From contig NZ_QWJJ01000021.1 of NCBI RefSeq assembly GCF_003575965.1, positions 1 to 54,453 of the forward strand: a stretch of 54,453 nt of DNA. The letters are read 5' to 3'. Shown piece after piece: positions 25,690 to 33,938 of the stretch. A program made the translations under genes and the position numbers. Source of the stretch: Pseudooceanicola sediminis (GTDB lineage: Bacteria; Pseudomonadota; Alphaproteobacteria; Rhodobacterales; Rhodobacteraceae). Below the pieces are notes generated by a model. That model worked only from the letters and a program-made list of their open reading frames with translations, did not search any database and was not told the DNA's origin. How positions within the stretch are numbered: the first letter of the stretch is position 1; the number at the start of each line of letters is the position of its first letter.

Positions 25690-26807
25690 ATGTCTGCTCC
25701 GCAAAGGGCCAGGGTGTCCCGGGCCTGTTCGCCCCAGGAGAAATCGGCCGCGCGCCCCCGCGCCGCCGCGGATTTTTCGGCCCAGAGGGCAGGGTCGTCC
25801 ATCAGCGCGGAAATCGCGGCACTGATGCTGTCCACGTCTTCGCCGTCGCAATAGACGGCGGCGTCGCCGCAGCGCTCCGTCAGGCTGGGAATACGCGAGG
25901 AGACCACCGGGCAGCCAAAGGTCATCGCCTCGATCGGCGGCAGCGGAGAGGCCTCGTAAAACGACGGAAACAGCAGGAAGCGCGCCGATTTGTAGGCGTC
26001 ATAGATGCGCTCGGCGTCGTTCACCTGCCCCCAGAATTCGAACCGGTCGGCCAGGTCGGGGGGAACCGCCAGATCGACGCTCTCGAACGACGCGCCGGAG
26101 GCCCCGATCACGACAAAGCGCATTTCGGGATAGCGGCGCAAGAAGGCGATGGCCGAGCGGAGGATGCCGGGGGCATTCTTGCGCGCAGTGAGCGAGCCGA
26201 CATAAAGGCCATAGGGGCGTGCCTCGGCCCCGGCCGCAGGTTGATCCAGGGCAATGTCGCGCGCCGCATCCGGGATGCCGCCGTTTTGCAGATAGCTCAG
26301 CCGGCCGCTGTCTTTGAGAAAGGGATAATGCGTCTCGATCGAGGCGCGTTCGGCATCCGATACCGTGACCACCTTGTCGCTGAAGCGCAGCACGAAGGGC
26401 ATGATGGCGGAATAGGCGGCCCGGAATTTCCAGCTGTAGGCGGCGGGAAAGTACTTGTAGGACAGGTCATGCACCATCGTCACGGTGCGCCGCCCCGGCT
26501 GTAGCAGCCGGGCAACCGGCGCCGTGTTGCCAAGACACAGCAGCGCCCCCTTGCCGGCATGGCGGGGCAGGTCGATCTGCTCCCAGGCGTGGCCGGACAG
26601 GTGGCCGACCCGCTCGATTGCAATGGACTGCAACGCCAGCGGTCCGATGATCTCGCCCTTGGTGGGCAGCAGCAACCGGATCGGAGGGATCTCGCCCCGC
26701 GTCACCATGCCATCGAATTGCATCAGAAGTTCGCGTGCCACGCGCTGCACACCCGTTACGGATTGCAGCAGGAAGCGGCCATTCAGCACGATCTTGTCAG
26801 TCGTCAC
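25686..26807 (-). CDS. Glycosyltransferase family 4
   Basis: This 373-residue enzyme opens with KIVLNGRFLLQSVTGVQRVARELL, typical of family 4 mannosyl/rhamnosyl transferases. TMVHDLSYKYFPAAYSW and VVTVSDAERASI lie in the first domain. YGLYVGSLTARKNAPGILR and FPSFYEASPLPPIEAMTFGCPVV carry the donor-site E-x7-E. The start is a GTG at 26807 with AGAG upstream. About 200 bp without a gene separate it from the initiating sugar transferase. It is probably an early transferase of the repeat unit, but the sugar is not predictable. Confidence 0.88.
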   Translation of the reverse strand: MTTDKIVLNGRFLLQSVTGVQRVARELLMQFDGMVTRGEIPPIRLLLPTKGEIIGPLALQSIAIERVGHLSGHAWEQIDLPRHAGKGALLCLGNTAPVARLLQPGRRTVTMVHDLSYKYFPAAYSWKFRAAYSAIMPFVLRFSDKVVTVSDAERASIETHYPFLKDSGRLSYLQNGGIPDAARDIALDQPAAGAEARPYGLYVGSLTARKNAPGILRSAIAFLRRYPEMRFVVIGASGASFESVDLAVPPDLADRFEFWGQVNDAERIYDAYKSARFLLFPSFYEASPLPPIEAMTFGCPVVSSRIPSLTERCGDAAVYCDGEDVDSISAAISALMDDPALWAEKSAAARGRAADFSWGEQARDTLALCGADI

Positions 26808-27006
26808 GTGATTGTCGTCTCTCTTGTGGGTGTGAAATATCCGCGCACAGAAGCGAGACGCCCCTTATTCCTGCCCTTGACGACATGAACCCACAACGTG
26901 AATTCACAATGACACGGACAGTCTTTTCAATAACATGGTGCCGCAACCCACCAGCCCGGCGGGGTGCGACAAGAGAAGGGGCCTGCATCACGGCGAATGC
27001 CGTCGA

Positions 27007-27705
27007 TCAGTGCCCGGTCTGGTTGACGACCGCCCCGCCCGTCTTGCACAGGATGACGACATCCTGAACAAACGACGCCGAGGTCAGGTATTCCACGTCC
27101 ATCTGGACACGTTCGTCATAGCTGACCTCGTTGCGACCCGACACCTGCCACAGCCCGGTCAGACCGGGTTTGAGGGACAGGTAGGCGGTGCGCAGCTCGC
27201 CATAGCGGCGGATCTCGTCCCGCACGACCGGACGCGGCCCGACAAAGCTCATCTCGCCCTTCAGCACGTTCCAGATCTGGGGCAGCTCATCCAGGCTGGT
27301 CGCCCGCAGCACCGCACCCAGCTTGGTGATCCGCGGATCGTTCGTCAGTTTCTGGCTTTCACGCCATTCCACCAACGCCTCGGGGTTCTCTGCCAGGTGC
27401 TGTTTCAGCCGCGCCTCGGAATCGATGACCATGGAGCGGATCTTCCAGCACAGGAACGGCTTGCCGTTGCGCCCGACCCGACGGTGCCCGAAGAAACCGG
27501 GACCGCCATCACGGCAGGTAATGGCCCAGAGAACTGCGATGATCGGCAGCAGCAGGGGCAGTAGAAGAAAGGCGAGAACCAGATCGAAGACCCGTTTCCC
27601 GTAGCGAATATAAAACGTCTGGCTTTCCCGGCGAATCGTGGTCCTTCGACCACGAGAGGAAACCGCCGTTGAACCTGCAATATTACCTAAATCAAAAGCT
27701 TTCAC
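27007..27705 (-). CDS. Initiating undecaprenyl-phosphate sugar-1-phosphate transferase (ExoY-like)
   Basis: This protein of about 232 residues starts the repeat unit by moving a sugar phosphate to undecaprenyl phosphate. One hydrophobic segment (VFDLVLAFLLLPLLLPIIAVL) precedes the catalytic domain with FLCWKIRSMV, DELPQIWNVLKGEMSFVGPR and LKPGLTGLWQVSGRNEVSYDERV. The length fits the ExoY-like short form without the PglC/WbaP N-terminal extension. An ATG at 27726 exists, but AAGGGAG stands 7 bases before a GTG at 27705 and nothing comparable precedes the ATG, so I chose the GTG. It heads the minus-strand operon reading toward 18 kb. Galactose or glucose is the usual first sugar. Confidence 0.88.
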   Translation of the reverse strand: MKAFDLGNIAGSTAVSSRGRRTTIRRESQTFYIRYGKRVFDLVLAFLLLPLLLPIIAVLWAITCRDGGPGFFGHRRVGRNGKPFLCWKIRSMVIDSEARLKQHLAENPEALVEWRESQKLTNDPRITKLGAVLRATSLDELPQIWNVLKGEMSFVGPRPVVRDEIRRYGELRTAYLSLKPGLTGLWQVSGRNEVSYDERVQMDVEYLTSASFVQDVVILCKTGGAVVNQTGH

Positions 27706-28018
27706 AGATGAACTCCCTTGCGGCATCTATCAAAACGCATGGATTTCCATAGTTTTCAAAATTTATGTGGCCCGAAACTCTCAGGACTGACCGCTTGTGT
27801 ACAGATCTTATTGTGCATTGGGTAGCCTGTCGAGATGCACACGCAGCAATGCCGCCCGGCAGAAAGGCAGAAAAACAGGGGATAAGGCGCCTCGTTCCAG
27901 GATCGCCAGGGCGCACCCCGGGCCGGATCCGGCTGTCGCCTCTTTCGGAAGAGATCCGATAAGATACTGTTTTAAATGTCCTAAAATATTGTCTGCGGCG
28001 TGTTTTGGGGGCCACATC

Positions 28019-28038
28019 CCCCGGCCAACCGGCCGGGG
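28019..28038. other. GC hairpin CCCCGGCC-AACC-GGCCGGGG
   Basis: A perfect 8-bp stem with a 4-base loop and no T-tract on the plus strand. It could end a short leader or antisense RNA from the exoY side, or be a structural site. Confidence 0.35.
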
Positions 28039-28102
28039 TTCGGTCGGCGTGCAGGGGCACGGACCCCGTCGGCAAATCATTGCTGCGATGCAGAGAACGT
28101 GC

Positions 28103-28138
28103 TGCTTTCGAAAGCAATGACGGCAGCATGTTGCCGTC
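28103..28138. promoter_or_regulatory. Two adjacent inverted repeats, candidate operators
   Basis: A 14-bp perfect palindrome (28103-28116) is followed 2 bp later by a 7+7 inverted repeat with a 6-bp spacer. Two dyads so close together in a divergent promoter region suggest regulator binding. The regulator is unknown and none is encoded nearby. Confidence 0.4.
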
Positions 28139-28736
28139 GCAAAGGGGCAAAAACAGCGGCTTTTGCATCGACCTATCCGGCAGGCGCATTCCACAGTTGC
28201 GCCCAGTGCAGCCCGGATTCGAAAACGGAGCCCGGGCGGATACCATGTTATTAACATAACTATGCTTATGGCGTGTTTGTACAGGGTCGTTCGTGCCCCG
28301 AAAACCCCCTGTCCGAAACCTTGCCGGCCCCCTTCTGCCCCGGCGTCACGCCCGGAGCTGCGCGCGCCATGGCAAATCCCGTGCCAAAAGATCAGGCGTT
28401 GCCTGCGTCCTGCCGCAGCCTCGGCGGGATATCGCCTCAGGGCCGGTCGCAAGATTTGGACAAACCCGCGCAAGCCCCTATTGAATAGCGTCAGGACACG
28501 ACGACACTTTCACACTGGCCCATGCCAACTTTGCGGATGGAGGATTTTGACCGTCCCGCGCATGGGTTTTTCAACAAACTTCGAATGCCACGACACAATA
28601 TTCAATGCCATTCGCGAAGGGACATGGTACTTAGAGTTCACTCCCTGCCTGCGGCCCGAGCGGTCGCGCACCGGCACCTTAACTCAGCAGGCCATCGCAT
28701 CTTTCCGATACAGATAAAACAGTCAGACATCAGTTC

Positions 28737-30902
28737 ATGAACCGTTCCTATACCAACTTCTCTTCCTCGGATCAGCAGAAGGCCCCTGCGGGTGCCACCG
28801 ACGAGGTCATCGACATCAGTGCCCTGCTGGGTACGCTCTGGCGGGGGAAATGGCTGATCGCGCTCGTGACCCTGATCGCGCTGATCATCGGCGGATATTA
28901 TGCCTATGGTGTTGCCACACCGCTCTTTCGGGCGACGGCTGTCGTCATTCTCGATTCCCGCCAGGAAAAGGTGGTCGATTTCGAAAGCGTCGTCGGCGGC
29001 CTGGGGCGCGATGCCACCACCATCAATTCCGAGGTGGAGGTTCTGCAAAGCCGCAACCTGCTGGAGAAGGTGGTCAAGACGCTGGACCTGACCTCGGACC
29101 CCGAATTCAATCCCTCGCTGCGCAGCCCGCCCCTCAAGGCGCAGATCCGCAACTGGATCAAGCGCACCGCCAACCGCCTGTTCACCGGCGAACCGACCCC
29201 CGCCAGCGCCCCGACGGCGACAAGCGAGGCCCTGCGCCAGCAGCGTATCCTGGACAGCACCGTCAACCAGCTGCTGCGCACGCTGACCATCAGCACCGTC
29301 CCCCAGAGTGTCGTCTTCGAGATCACGGTCGAAACCGAAGAGGCACAGAAGTCCGCCAGGATCGCGGATACCCTGGTCGATCAGTACATCATGAACCAGC
29401 TCGACGTGAAATTCGCCGCGACCGAGCAGGCCACCAGCTGGCTGTCCAAGCGTGTCGCCGAATTGCAGACCGAGCTTGAAGGCGCGGAGGCCCGCGTCAA
29501 GAACTTCAACGCCAATACCGAGCTGGTCAGCACCGAAACCCTTATCGGGCTGGAACGCCAGATCAAGGAATTGCGCGTGCGCATCGACAATGCCACGGCG
29601 GAACGCGACCGCTCGGCCACCTCGCTGGCCCGGCTGCAGGCCGCGAAAACCCCACAGGAACAGGCCGAACTGGCCAATGATGCCACGCTGAACCGGATCC
29701 TGCTGCAGATCGATCAGCCCGGCAGCCGCGAAACCTTTCAACAGCGCTACGACCAGCTGGTCGCCCGCGCCCAGGTCGAGGCCGATCGGGCCGAGAACCA
29801 GTTGGCCGCGCTGGAGAAATCCAGCACCGAACTGGCCAGCCAGATCGACCGGCAGAACACCGACCTGATCACCTTGCAGCAGCTGACCCGCGAGGCCGAG
29901 GCCAGCCGGCTGCTGTACGAATATTTCCTGACCCGCCTGAAGGAGACATCGGCCCAGGAAGGCACCCAGCAGGCAGACAGTCGCGTGCTGTCCAATGCGG
30001 TCATTCCGGGGGGGCCCTCGGCGCCGCGCAAATCGCTGGTGCTGATCATGTCGGCCTTCTTCGGCGTGCTGCTGGGCGCCGGGATCGTGCTGCTGCGCGA
30101 GCTGCGCCAGAACACCTTCCGCACCGCCCGCGACCTGGAACAGACCACCGGCCTGTCCGTGATGGGCCAGCTGCCGCTGCTGCCCATGCGCCACCGCAAG
30201 GATGTCATCAAGTACCTGGTCGACAAGCCGACCTCGGCCGCCGCCGAAGCGGTGCGCAACCTGCGCACCTCGGTCCTGCTGTCCAATATCGATCACCCCC
30301 CGCAGGTCATCGCCACCAGTTCCTCGACCCCAGGCGAGGGCAAGACCACCGTGTCGATGGCCCTGGCCCACAACTTCATCGGCCTGGGCAAGAAGGTGCT
30401 GCTGATCGAGGGCGATATCCGCCGCCGCGTCTTCAACCAGTACCTCGATACCGAGGCCGAGGAAGGGCTGGTCGCCGTGCTGACCGGCAAGCGCAAGCTG
30501 GAAGACGTTGTCTTGAAAGACAACAGGGTAGGCGCCGACGTGCTGATCGGGGAACAGACCGCGACGAACGCCGCGGACCTGTTTTCGTCGGAAAGCTTCG
30601 TGCGGTTCCTCAAGGACGCCCGCACCCGGTACGACACGATCATCATCGACACGCCGCCGGTGCTGGTGGTCCCCGATGCCCGCGTGATCGCCCAGCATGT
30701 CGACGCGATGCTGTTCGTCGTGGCCTGGGACCGCACCCAGAAGGGCCAGGTCGAAATCGCGCTGCAGATGTTCGAAAGCGCCAACCAGCCGATTGCCGGG
30801 CTGGTGCTGAACCAGATCAGCCCGAAGGGCATGAAACGCTATGGATATGGCGGCAAATACGGCGCCTATGCCAATTACGGGCGCAAGTATTACGTCGACT
30901 GA
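28737..30902 (+). CDS. Polysaccharide co-polymerase and tyrosine autokinase (Wzc/ExoP-like)
   Basis: This 721-residue inner-membrane protein controls chain length and export. A Wzz domain starts near residue 25, with the first transmembrane helix WLIALVTLIALIIGGYYAYGV. A long periplasmic coiled-coil region (about 190-410) follows, and LVLIMSAFFGVLLGAGIVLL is the second helix. The BY-kinase domain has Walker A STPGEGKTTVS near residue 530, Walker A' LLIEGDIRR and Walker B IIIDTPPVLVV. The tail RYGYGGKYGAYANYGRKYYVD has seven tyrosines, the autophosphorylation cluster. No strong ribosome site is visible. A terminator hairpin follows the gene. It works with Wza (31731) and Wzy (21235). Confidence 0.95.
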   Translation: MNRSYTNFSSSDQQKAPAGATDEVIDISALLGTLWRGKWLIALVTLIALIIGGYYAYGVATPLFRATAVVILDSRQEKVVDFESVVGGLGRDATTINSEVEVLQSRNLLEKVVKTLDLTSDPEFNPSLRSPPLKAQIRNWIKRTANRLFTGEPTPASAPTATSEALRQQRILDSTVNQLLRTLTISTVPQSVVFEITVETEEAQKSARIADTLVDQYIMNQLDVKFAATEQATSWLSKRVAELQTELEGAEARVKNFNANTELVSTETLIGLERQIKELRVRIDNATAERDRSATSLARLQAAKTPQEQAELANDATLNRILLQIDQPGSRETFQQRYDQLVARAQVEADRAENQLAALEKSSTELASQIDRQNTDLITLQQLTREAEASRLLYEYFLTRLKETSAQEGTQQADSRVLSNAVIPGGPSAPRKSLVLIMSAFFGVLLGAGIVLLRELRQNTFRTARDLEQTTGLSVMGQLPLLPMRHRKDVIKYLVDKPTSAAAEAVRNLRTSVLLSNIDHPPQVIATSSSTPGEGKTTVSMALAHNFIGLGKKVLLIEGDIRRRVFNQYLDTEAEEGLVAVLTGKRKLEDVVLKDNRVGADVLIGEQTATNAADLFSSESFVRFLKDARTRYDTIIIDTPPVLVVPDARVIAQHVDAMLFVVAWDRTQKGQVEIALQMFESANQPIAGLVLNQISPKGMKRYGYGGKYGAYANYGRKYYVD

Positions 30903-30933
30903 GACACCCCCTTTCCCAGGCTGAACGAGAACT

Positions 30934-30962
30934 GACAACGGGTCCCGACGGGGCCCGTTGTC
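30934..30962 (+). terminator. Terminator hairpin after the Wzc-like gene
   Basis: A 13-bp stem with one G-T pair (30934-30946 with 30950-30962, 3-base loop) ends in GTTTG. It begins 31 bp after the stop codon. A second small hairpin follows at 30973-30990. Confidence 0.65.
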
Positions 30963-31730
30963 GTTTGCGAGGGGCCGTTCGAAAACGGCCGGGCACGTCG
31001 CTCAGGGCCGGATCGCAGGGCTGGGCTCAGGGCCGGATCGCAGGGCGCGGGGCAGCGTTTGTGAGGGGGGGTATGAGGGGGGTCTGTGCCTGGGCGCGGG
31101 GCGCGCGCGGGGGGTGTGTCGGCATTTCACGGGTGGGGGGCCGCAACCCCTTGTTTTCAATGATTTTCGACGTCGGTATCTGGGCGGTATCCTGTCGGTA
31201 ACTGAACGGGAATTTTTCAGGGGGGAAATCGGAGGGGGAAAGGGCCAGGACGGGCGGCAGGACTGGGGGGGCGCAGGATCGGGCGGCAGGATCGGGGGCG
31301 CAGGATGGGGGGAGAGGCCGGACCGGGGCCAGCCCCGGACCCCGGGGTATTTTCGGCCAGATGACAGGGAGGCCGGCGCGGCGGCGGTGGGGGGGCGTGT
31401 TTTGCGATGTGCGCCTTGGACGGGCGGGAGCGAGGACAGGCGGGCGAGGACTGGGGCGGGGCCGAAGACTCGGGGAAGCAAGGACGGAAACGCCCGGGGG
31501 GAAGAGGCCACAGGCCAGAACGTGAGACCCGAACGTGAGACCCGAATGCGGGACCGGAACGAGGGCCCGGAATGCGCGGGCGGGGAGAGGCGAGCGGCAC
31601 AGGGGGAGAGGGAGGGGGAGAGAGCGCGGCGGCGGAACGTGCAACGGGGCCCCGTTTCGGGGGCCCCGCCTGGGTGACGATGTGGATCAGGACGCCGGAG
31701 GGCGCGCGGCCCGGTGGCGGGCGGCCAGGA
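30963..31730. other. G-rich, gene-free convergent spacer
   Basis: Nearly 770 bp on the plus strand are extremely purine/G-rich with many runs of four to seven G. A 21-bp direct repeat is at 31000-31020 and 31025-31045, and related CAGGATCGGG units lie at about 31250-31305. A strong GGGGCCCC hairpin near 31650-31672 may terminate the Wza-like gene. Open frames across it are low-complexity and not gene-like. Confidence 0.6.
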
Positions 31731-33101
31731 TCAATCCGTCAGGTTGCCGGCGGTATTGGTCACGTTCAGGGTCGGCAGGATCTGGCGGATCGTGCGGTTC
31801 CAACGGGTGACCGGCTGTTCGGCGATGAAGATCACGTCGTTCGGACGCAGTTCGAACTTGGTGGCCAGCAGGAAGTTGGCGGCATTGGCCACGTTCAGCT
31901 TCCACGCCGTCAGGGCGCCGAATTCGCGCGGGTCCGATGCGCCGCGCAGCACGTAGATCTGGCGCACATCGCCCGACAGCGCGGAGATGCCGCCGCCCTG
32001 TTCGTAGAGCGCATCGGCCAGCACGGCGCTGCGTTCATAGGGCAGCGGGTAGCGGCCCGGTGTGCGCACCTCGCCTGTCAGGTAGACGTAATCGCGCTGT
32101 TCGGCCCCCAGGCCGAGGCGCGAGTTGAACAGCGCGCGCTGTTCGTTCAGCGCCGCGCGACGGATGCCGATTTCGGAGTTCAGCTGGCTCAGCGCGCTCT
32201 GGCGGCTGGTCTGCTTGAAGGTGGCCAGGCGGATCTGCTCTTCGAAATAGCCCCGGGCCAGTTCCAGGTCATAGGCGGTATCGACGAAGACCGCATCGCC
32301 ATCCAGCAGGGGAACGCGGCGCAGGCTGTCGCGCGCATACAGCTCGGTCAGCGGGATCTGGTAGAGCGTGCCGTCGCGGTAGATCCGCACCGAAGCGTAA
32401 TCCTGGTCGTTGACGGTGATGCCACCGGCCTGGGCCAGCGCCTCTTCGAGGTAGAGCGGGGTCAGGGTGATCGGCACCACGCGGGGCGAGCCGACGGCGC
32501 CGCCGACCGAGACCTTTTTCGAATTGAAGGCCGAGATTTCGAGGCTGAAGGTCGGATCGATCTGGTTCGACACCAGGCTCTGGAACAATTGCGCCTCGGC
32601 CTCCTCCAGCGTCATGCCGGCGATTTCGACGCGGCCGACGGTGGGGATGGCGATCGCACCGTCATCCTGCACGGTATAGCCCTGGCGGGCATTCTGCGCC
32701 GCCAGCAGGCCGCTGAGCTGTTCGACGGTATTGCCGGGGTTCGGCGTGGCGAGCAGGATCACGTCACCGACGCCGATGCGATAGGGTTCGGGATCGACCG
32801 CGGGGGGCACGCGCAGTTCCATCCCGCCGGGGCGCTGGCGCGAATCGAACACCGGATCGGGGGCCGGGGCCGGCACGCCCAGGCCGGACCCGGTGCCGGC
32901 GATCTGGTTGAACGCCGCCGGCAGGGCGCGCGGGCTGTATTCCGAGCGGTTGGCAAGCAGGACGGTTTCCGCCGTCAGCGGCACCACCCTGACCTTGCTG
33001 TCGCCGGACATGCTGTTGATGGACGAGCTGTGATAGATCACGCCGCAGCCGCCGAGGAAAAGCGTGGCAAAGAGAAATGCGAGGGGGGCTCTGATTTTCA
33101 T
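31731..33101 (-). CDS. Polysaccharide export outer-membrane lipoprotein (Wza-like)
   Basis: The product has 456 residues. The signal peptide ends in a lipobox with Cys 19 (FLFATLFLGGC). The PES domain begins YRIGVGDVILLATPNPGNTVEQL, followed by VQDDGAIAIPTVGRVEIAGMTLEEAEAQL. SLBB-like repeats follow: KVSVGGAVGSPRVVPIT and, near the end, YLTGEVRTPGRYPLPYERSAVLADAL. AGGATCT precedes ATG 33101. The protein should form the outer-membrane polysaccharide channel with the Wzc-like protein, to which it is convergent across the G-rich spacer. The C-terminal helix of Wza is not obvious; RTIRQILPTLNVT may be a short version. Confidence 0.92.
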   Translation of the reverse strand: MKIRAPLAFLFATLFLGGCGVIYHSSSINSMSGDSKVRVVPLTAETVLLANRSEYSPRALPAAFNQIAGTGSGLGVPAPAPDPVFDSRQRPGGMELRVPPAVDPEPYRIGVGDVILLATPNPGNTVEQLSGLLAAQNARQGYTVQDDGAIAIPTVGRVEIAGMTLEEAEAQLFQSLVSNQIDPTFSLEISAFNSKKVSVGGAVGSPRVVPITLTPLYLEEALAQAGGITVNDQDYASVRIYRDGTLYQIPLTELYARDSLRRVPLLDGDAVFVDTAYDLELARGYFEEQIRLATFKQTSRQSALSQLNSEIGIRRAALNEQRALFNSRLGLGAEQRDYVYLTGEVRTPGRYPLPYERSAVLADALYEQGGGISALSGDVRQIYVLRGASDPREFGALTAWKLNVANAANFLLATKFELRPNDVIFIAEQPVTRWNRTIRQILPTLNVTNTAGNLTD

Positions 33102-33239
33102 TACGAGATCCTGGCCTTGAAAAACATCATGTAAACGGGGGTGGACAGGGCGCGCGGGCCGTGGATCGCAGGCAGTGCGCCCCGTCGGGAATGAGCGGAG
33201 TATGAGGTCTGTGTCATGATCTTTCCATCTGCGGGCGCA

Positions 33240-33938
33240 TCAGTCGAGGTTGCGAAAGCGGAGGGCACCGGTGGCCGCGCTGACGTATTGCCTTGAGGTT
33301 TCCACGGAGCGCGCGGGCGCCTCGGCACGGGTCCTGTCCGTGGTCCTGTCTGTCGTCGGGCCAGGGGGGGTGAAGTAGGTATTGGTGAAACTGTCCGAGA
33401 CCCCCGCGCAAGTTTCGCGCAGGCCGGGCCGGGGCTGCAAGACATGAGTGAGATCGCAGACGTAACTGCGCACCTCGATCTGGCCCTCGCCGGTCAGATA
33501 GCTGTGAAACCGTTCGCTGCGGCCATCCTGCCCGTCGGCCAGGCGGGCCCGCAGGTCGGTCACGTCCGCCGCCATCAGGTCGTCGCCCAGGCCACGGGTG
33601 CCGATCAGCACGCCATCGCGAAAGGAAAATCCGCTGCCATCGGGGGCGATCCAGGTCTCGACCCCATCGGCAGAGCGGTCCCGGCGCCGCAGGATCACCT
33701 CCGCTCCGCCGGATTCGCGGCGCGCGCCCATGGCCGGGTGGGCCGGCAGGCGCTGGTAGGCAGGGACCGGGTCGCCAGACACAGGGGCGGCCCGCAGCGC
33801 GTCGGACAGCGTCGCCCGTCCGACGCGCTGCAATTCGCCATCCGACGAACAGCCCGCCAGCAGGGCGCACAGGACCATGCCCGACAGGGCGATGCGGGTC
33901 ACGGCGTGGCCGCCTGCCTGGTGCGGGCCCGGGATCAT
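33240..33938 (-). CDS. YjbF-like lipoprotein
   Basis: This protein of about 232 residues matches the YjbF/GfcB family of exopolysaccharide and group 4 capsule loci. The lipobox is VLCALLAGC. SRVGRATLSDAL-like sequence, DGVETWIAPDGSGFSFRDGVLIGTRGLGDDLM and RSYVCDLTHVLQPRPG are characteristic. The ATG at 33938 overlaps the yjbH-like stop (ATGA) and has GGAG upstream. A GTG at 33902 would give a more standard short signal peptide with Cys at residue 18. The two genes are a translationally coupled pair, as in yjbEFGH, but yjbE and yjbG relatives are absent. The exact function is unknown in any organism I know of. Confidence 0.8.
   Translation of the reverse strand: MIPGPHQAGGHAVTRIALSGMVLCALLAGCSSDGELQRVGRATLSDALRAAPVSGDPVPAYQRLPAHPAMGARRESGGAEVILRRRDRSADGVETWIAPDGSGFSFRDGVLIGTRGLGDDLMAADVTDLRARLADGQDGRSERFHSYLTGEGQIEVRSYVCDLTHVLQPRPGLRETCAGVSDSFTNTYFTPPGPTTDRTTDRTRAEAPARSVETSRQYVSAATGALRFRNLD

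Larger units (their letters stand above)
27706..28736. promoter_or_regulatory. 1-kb divergent regulatory region between ExoY-like and Wzc-like genes
   Basis: No credible gene was found. The spacer contains a palindrome TGCTTTCGAAAGCA (28103-28116), an adjacent inverted repeat GACGGCA-N6-TGCCGTC (28119-28138), a strong GC hairpin (28019-28038) and the AT-rich block GTTATTAACAT at 28247-28257. The promoters of both major polysaccharide transcripts must lie here, so it is the most likely control point of the locus. Confidence 0.5.

Noticed and set aside
28638-30938. 766-residue open frame antisense to the Wzc-like gene
   Set aside because: It is a GC-driven shadow frame without recognisable motifs, while the plus strand has a complete Wzz and kinase domain set.
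31572-33134. 520-residue plus-strand frame over the Wza-like gene
   Set aside because: It is antisense to a lipoprotein with a clear signal peptide and PES/SLBB domains and begins in low-complexity G-rich DNA.
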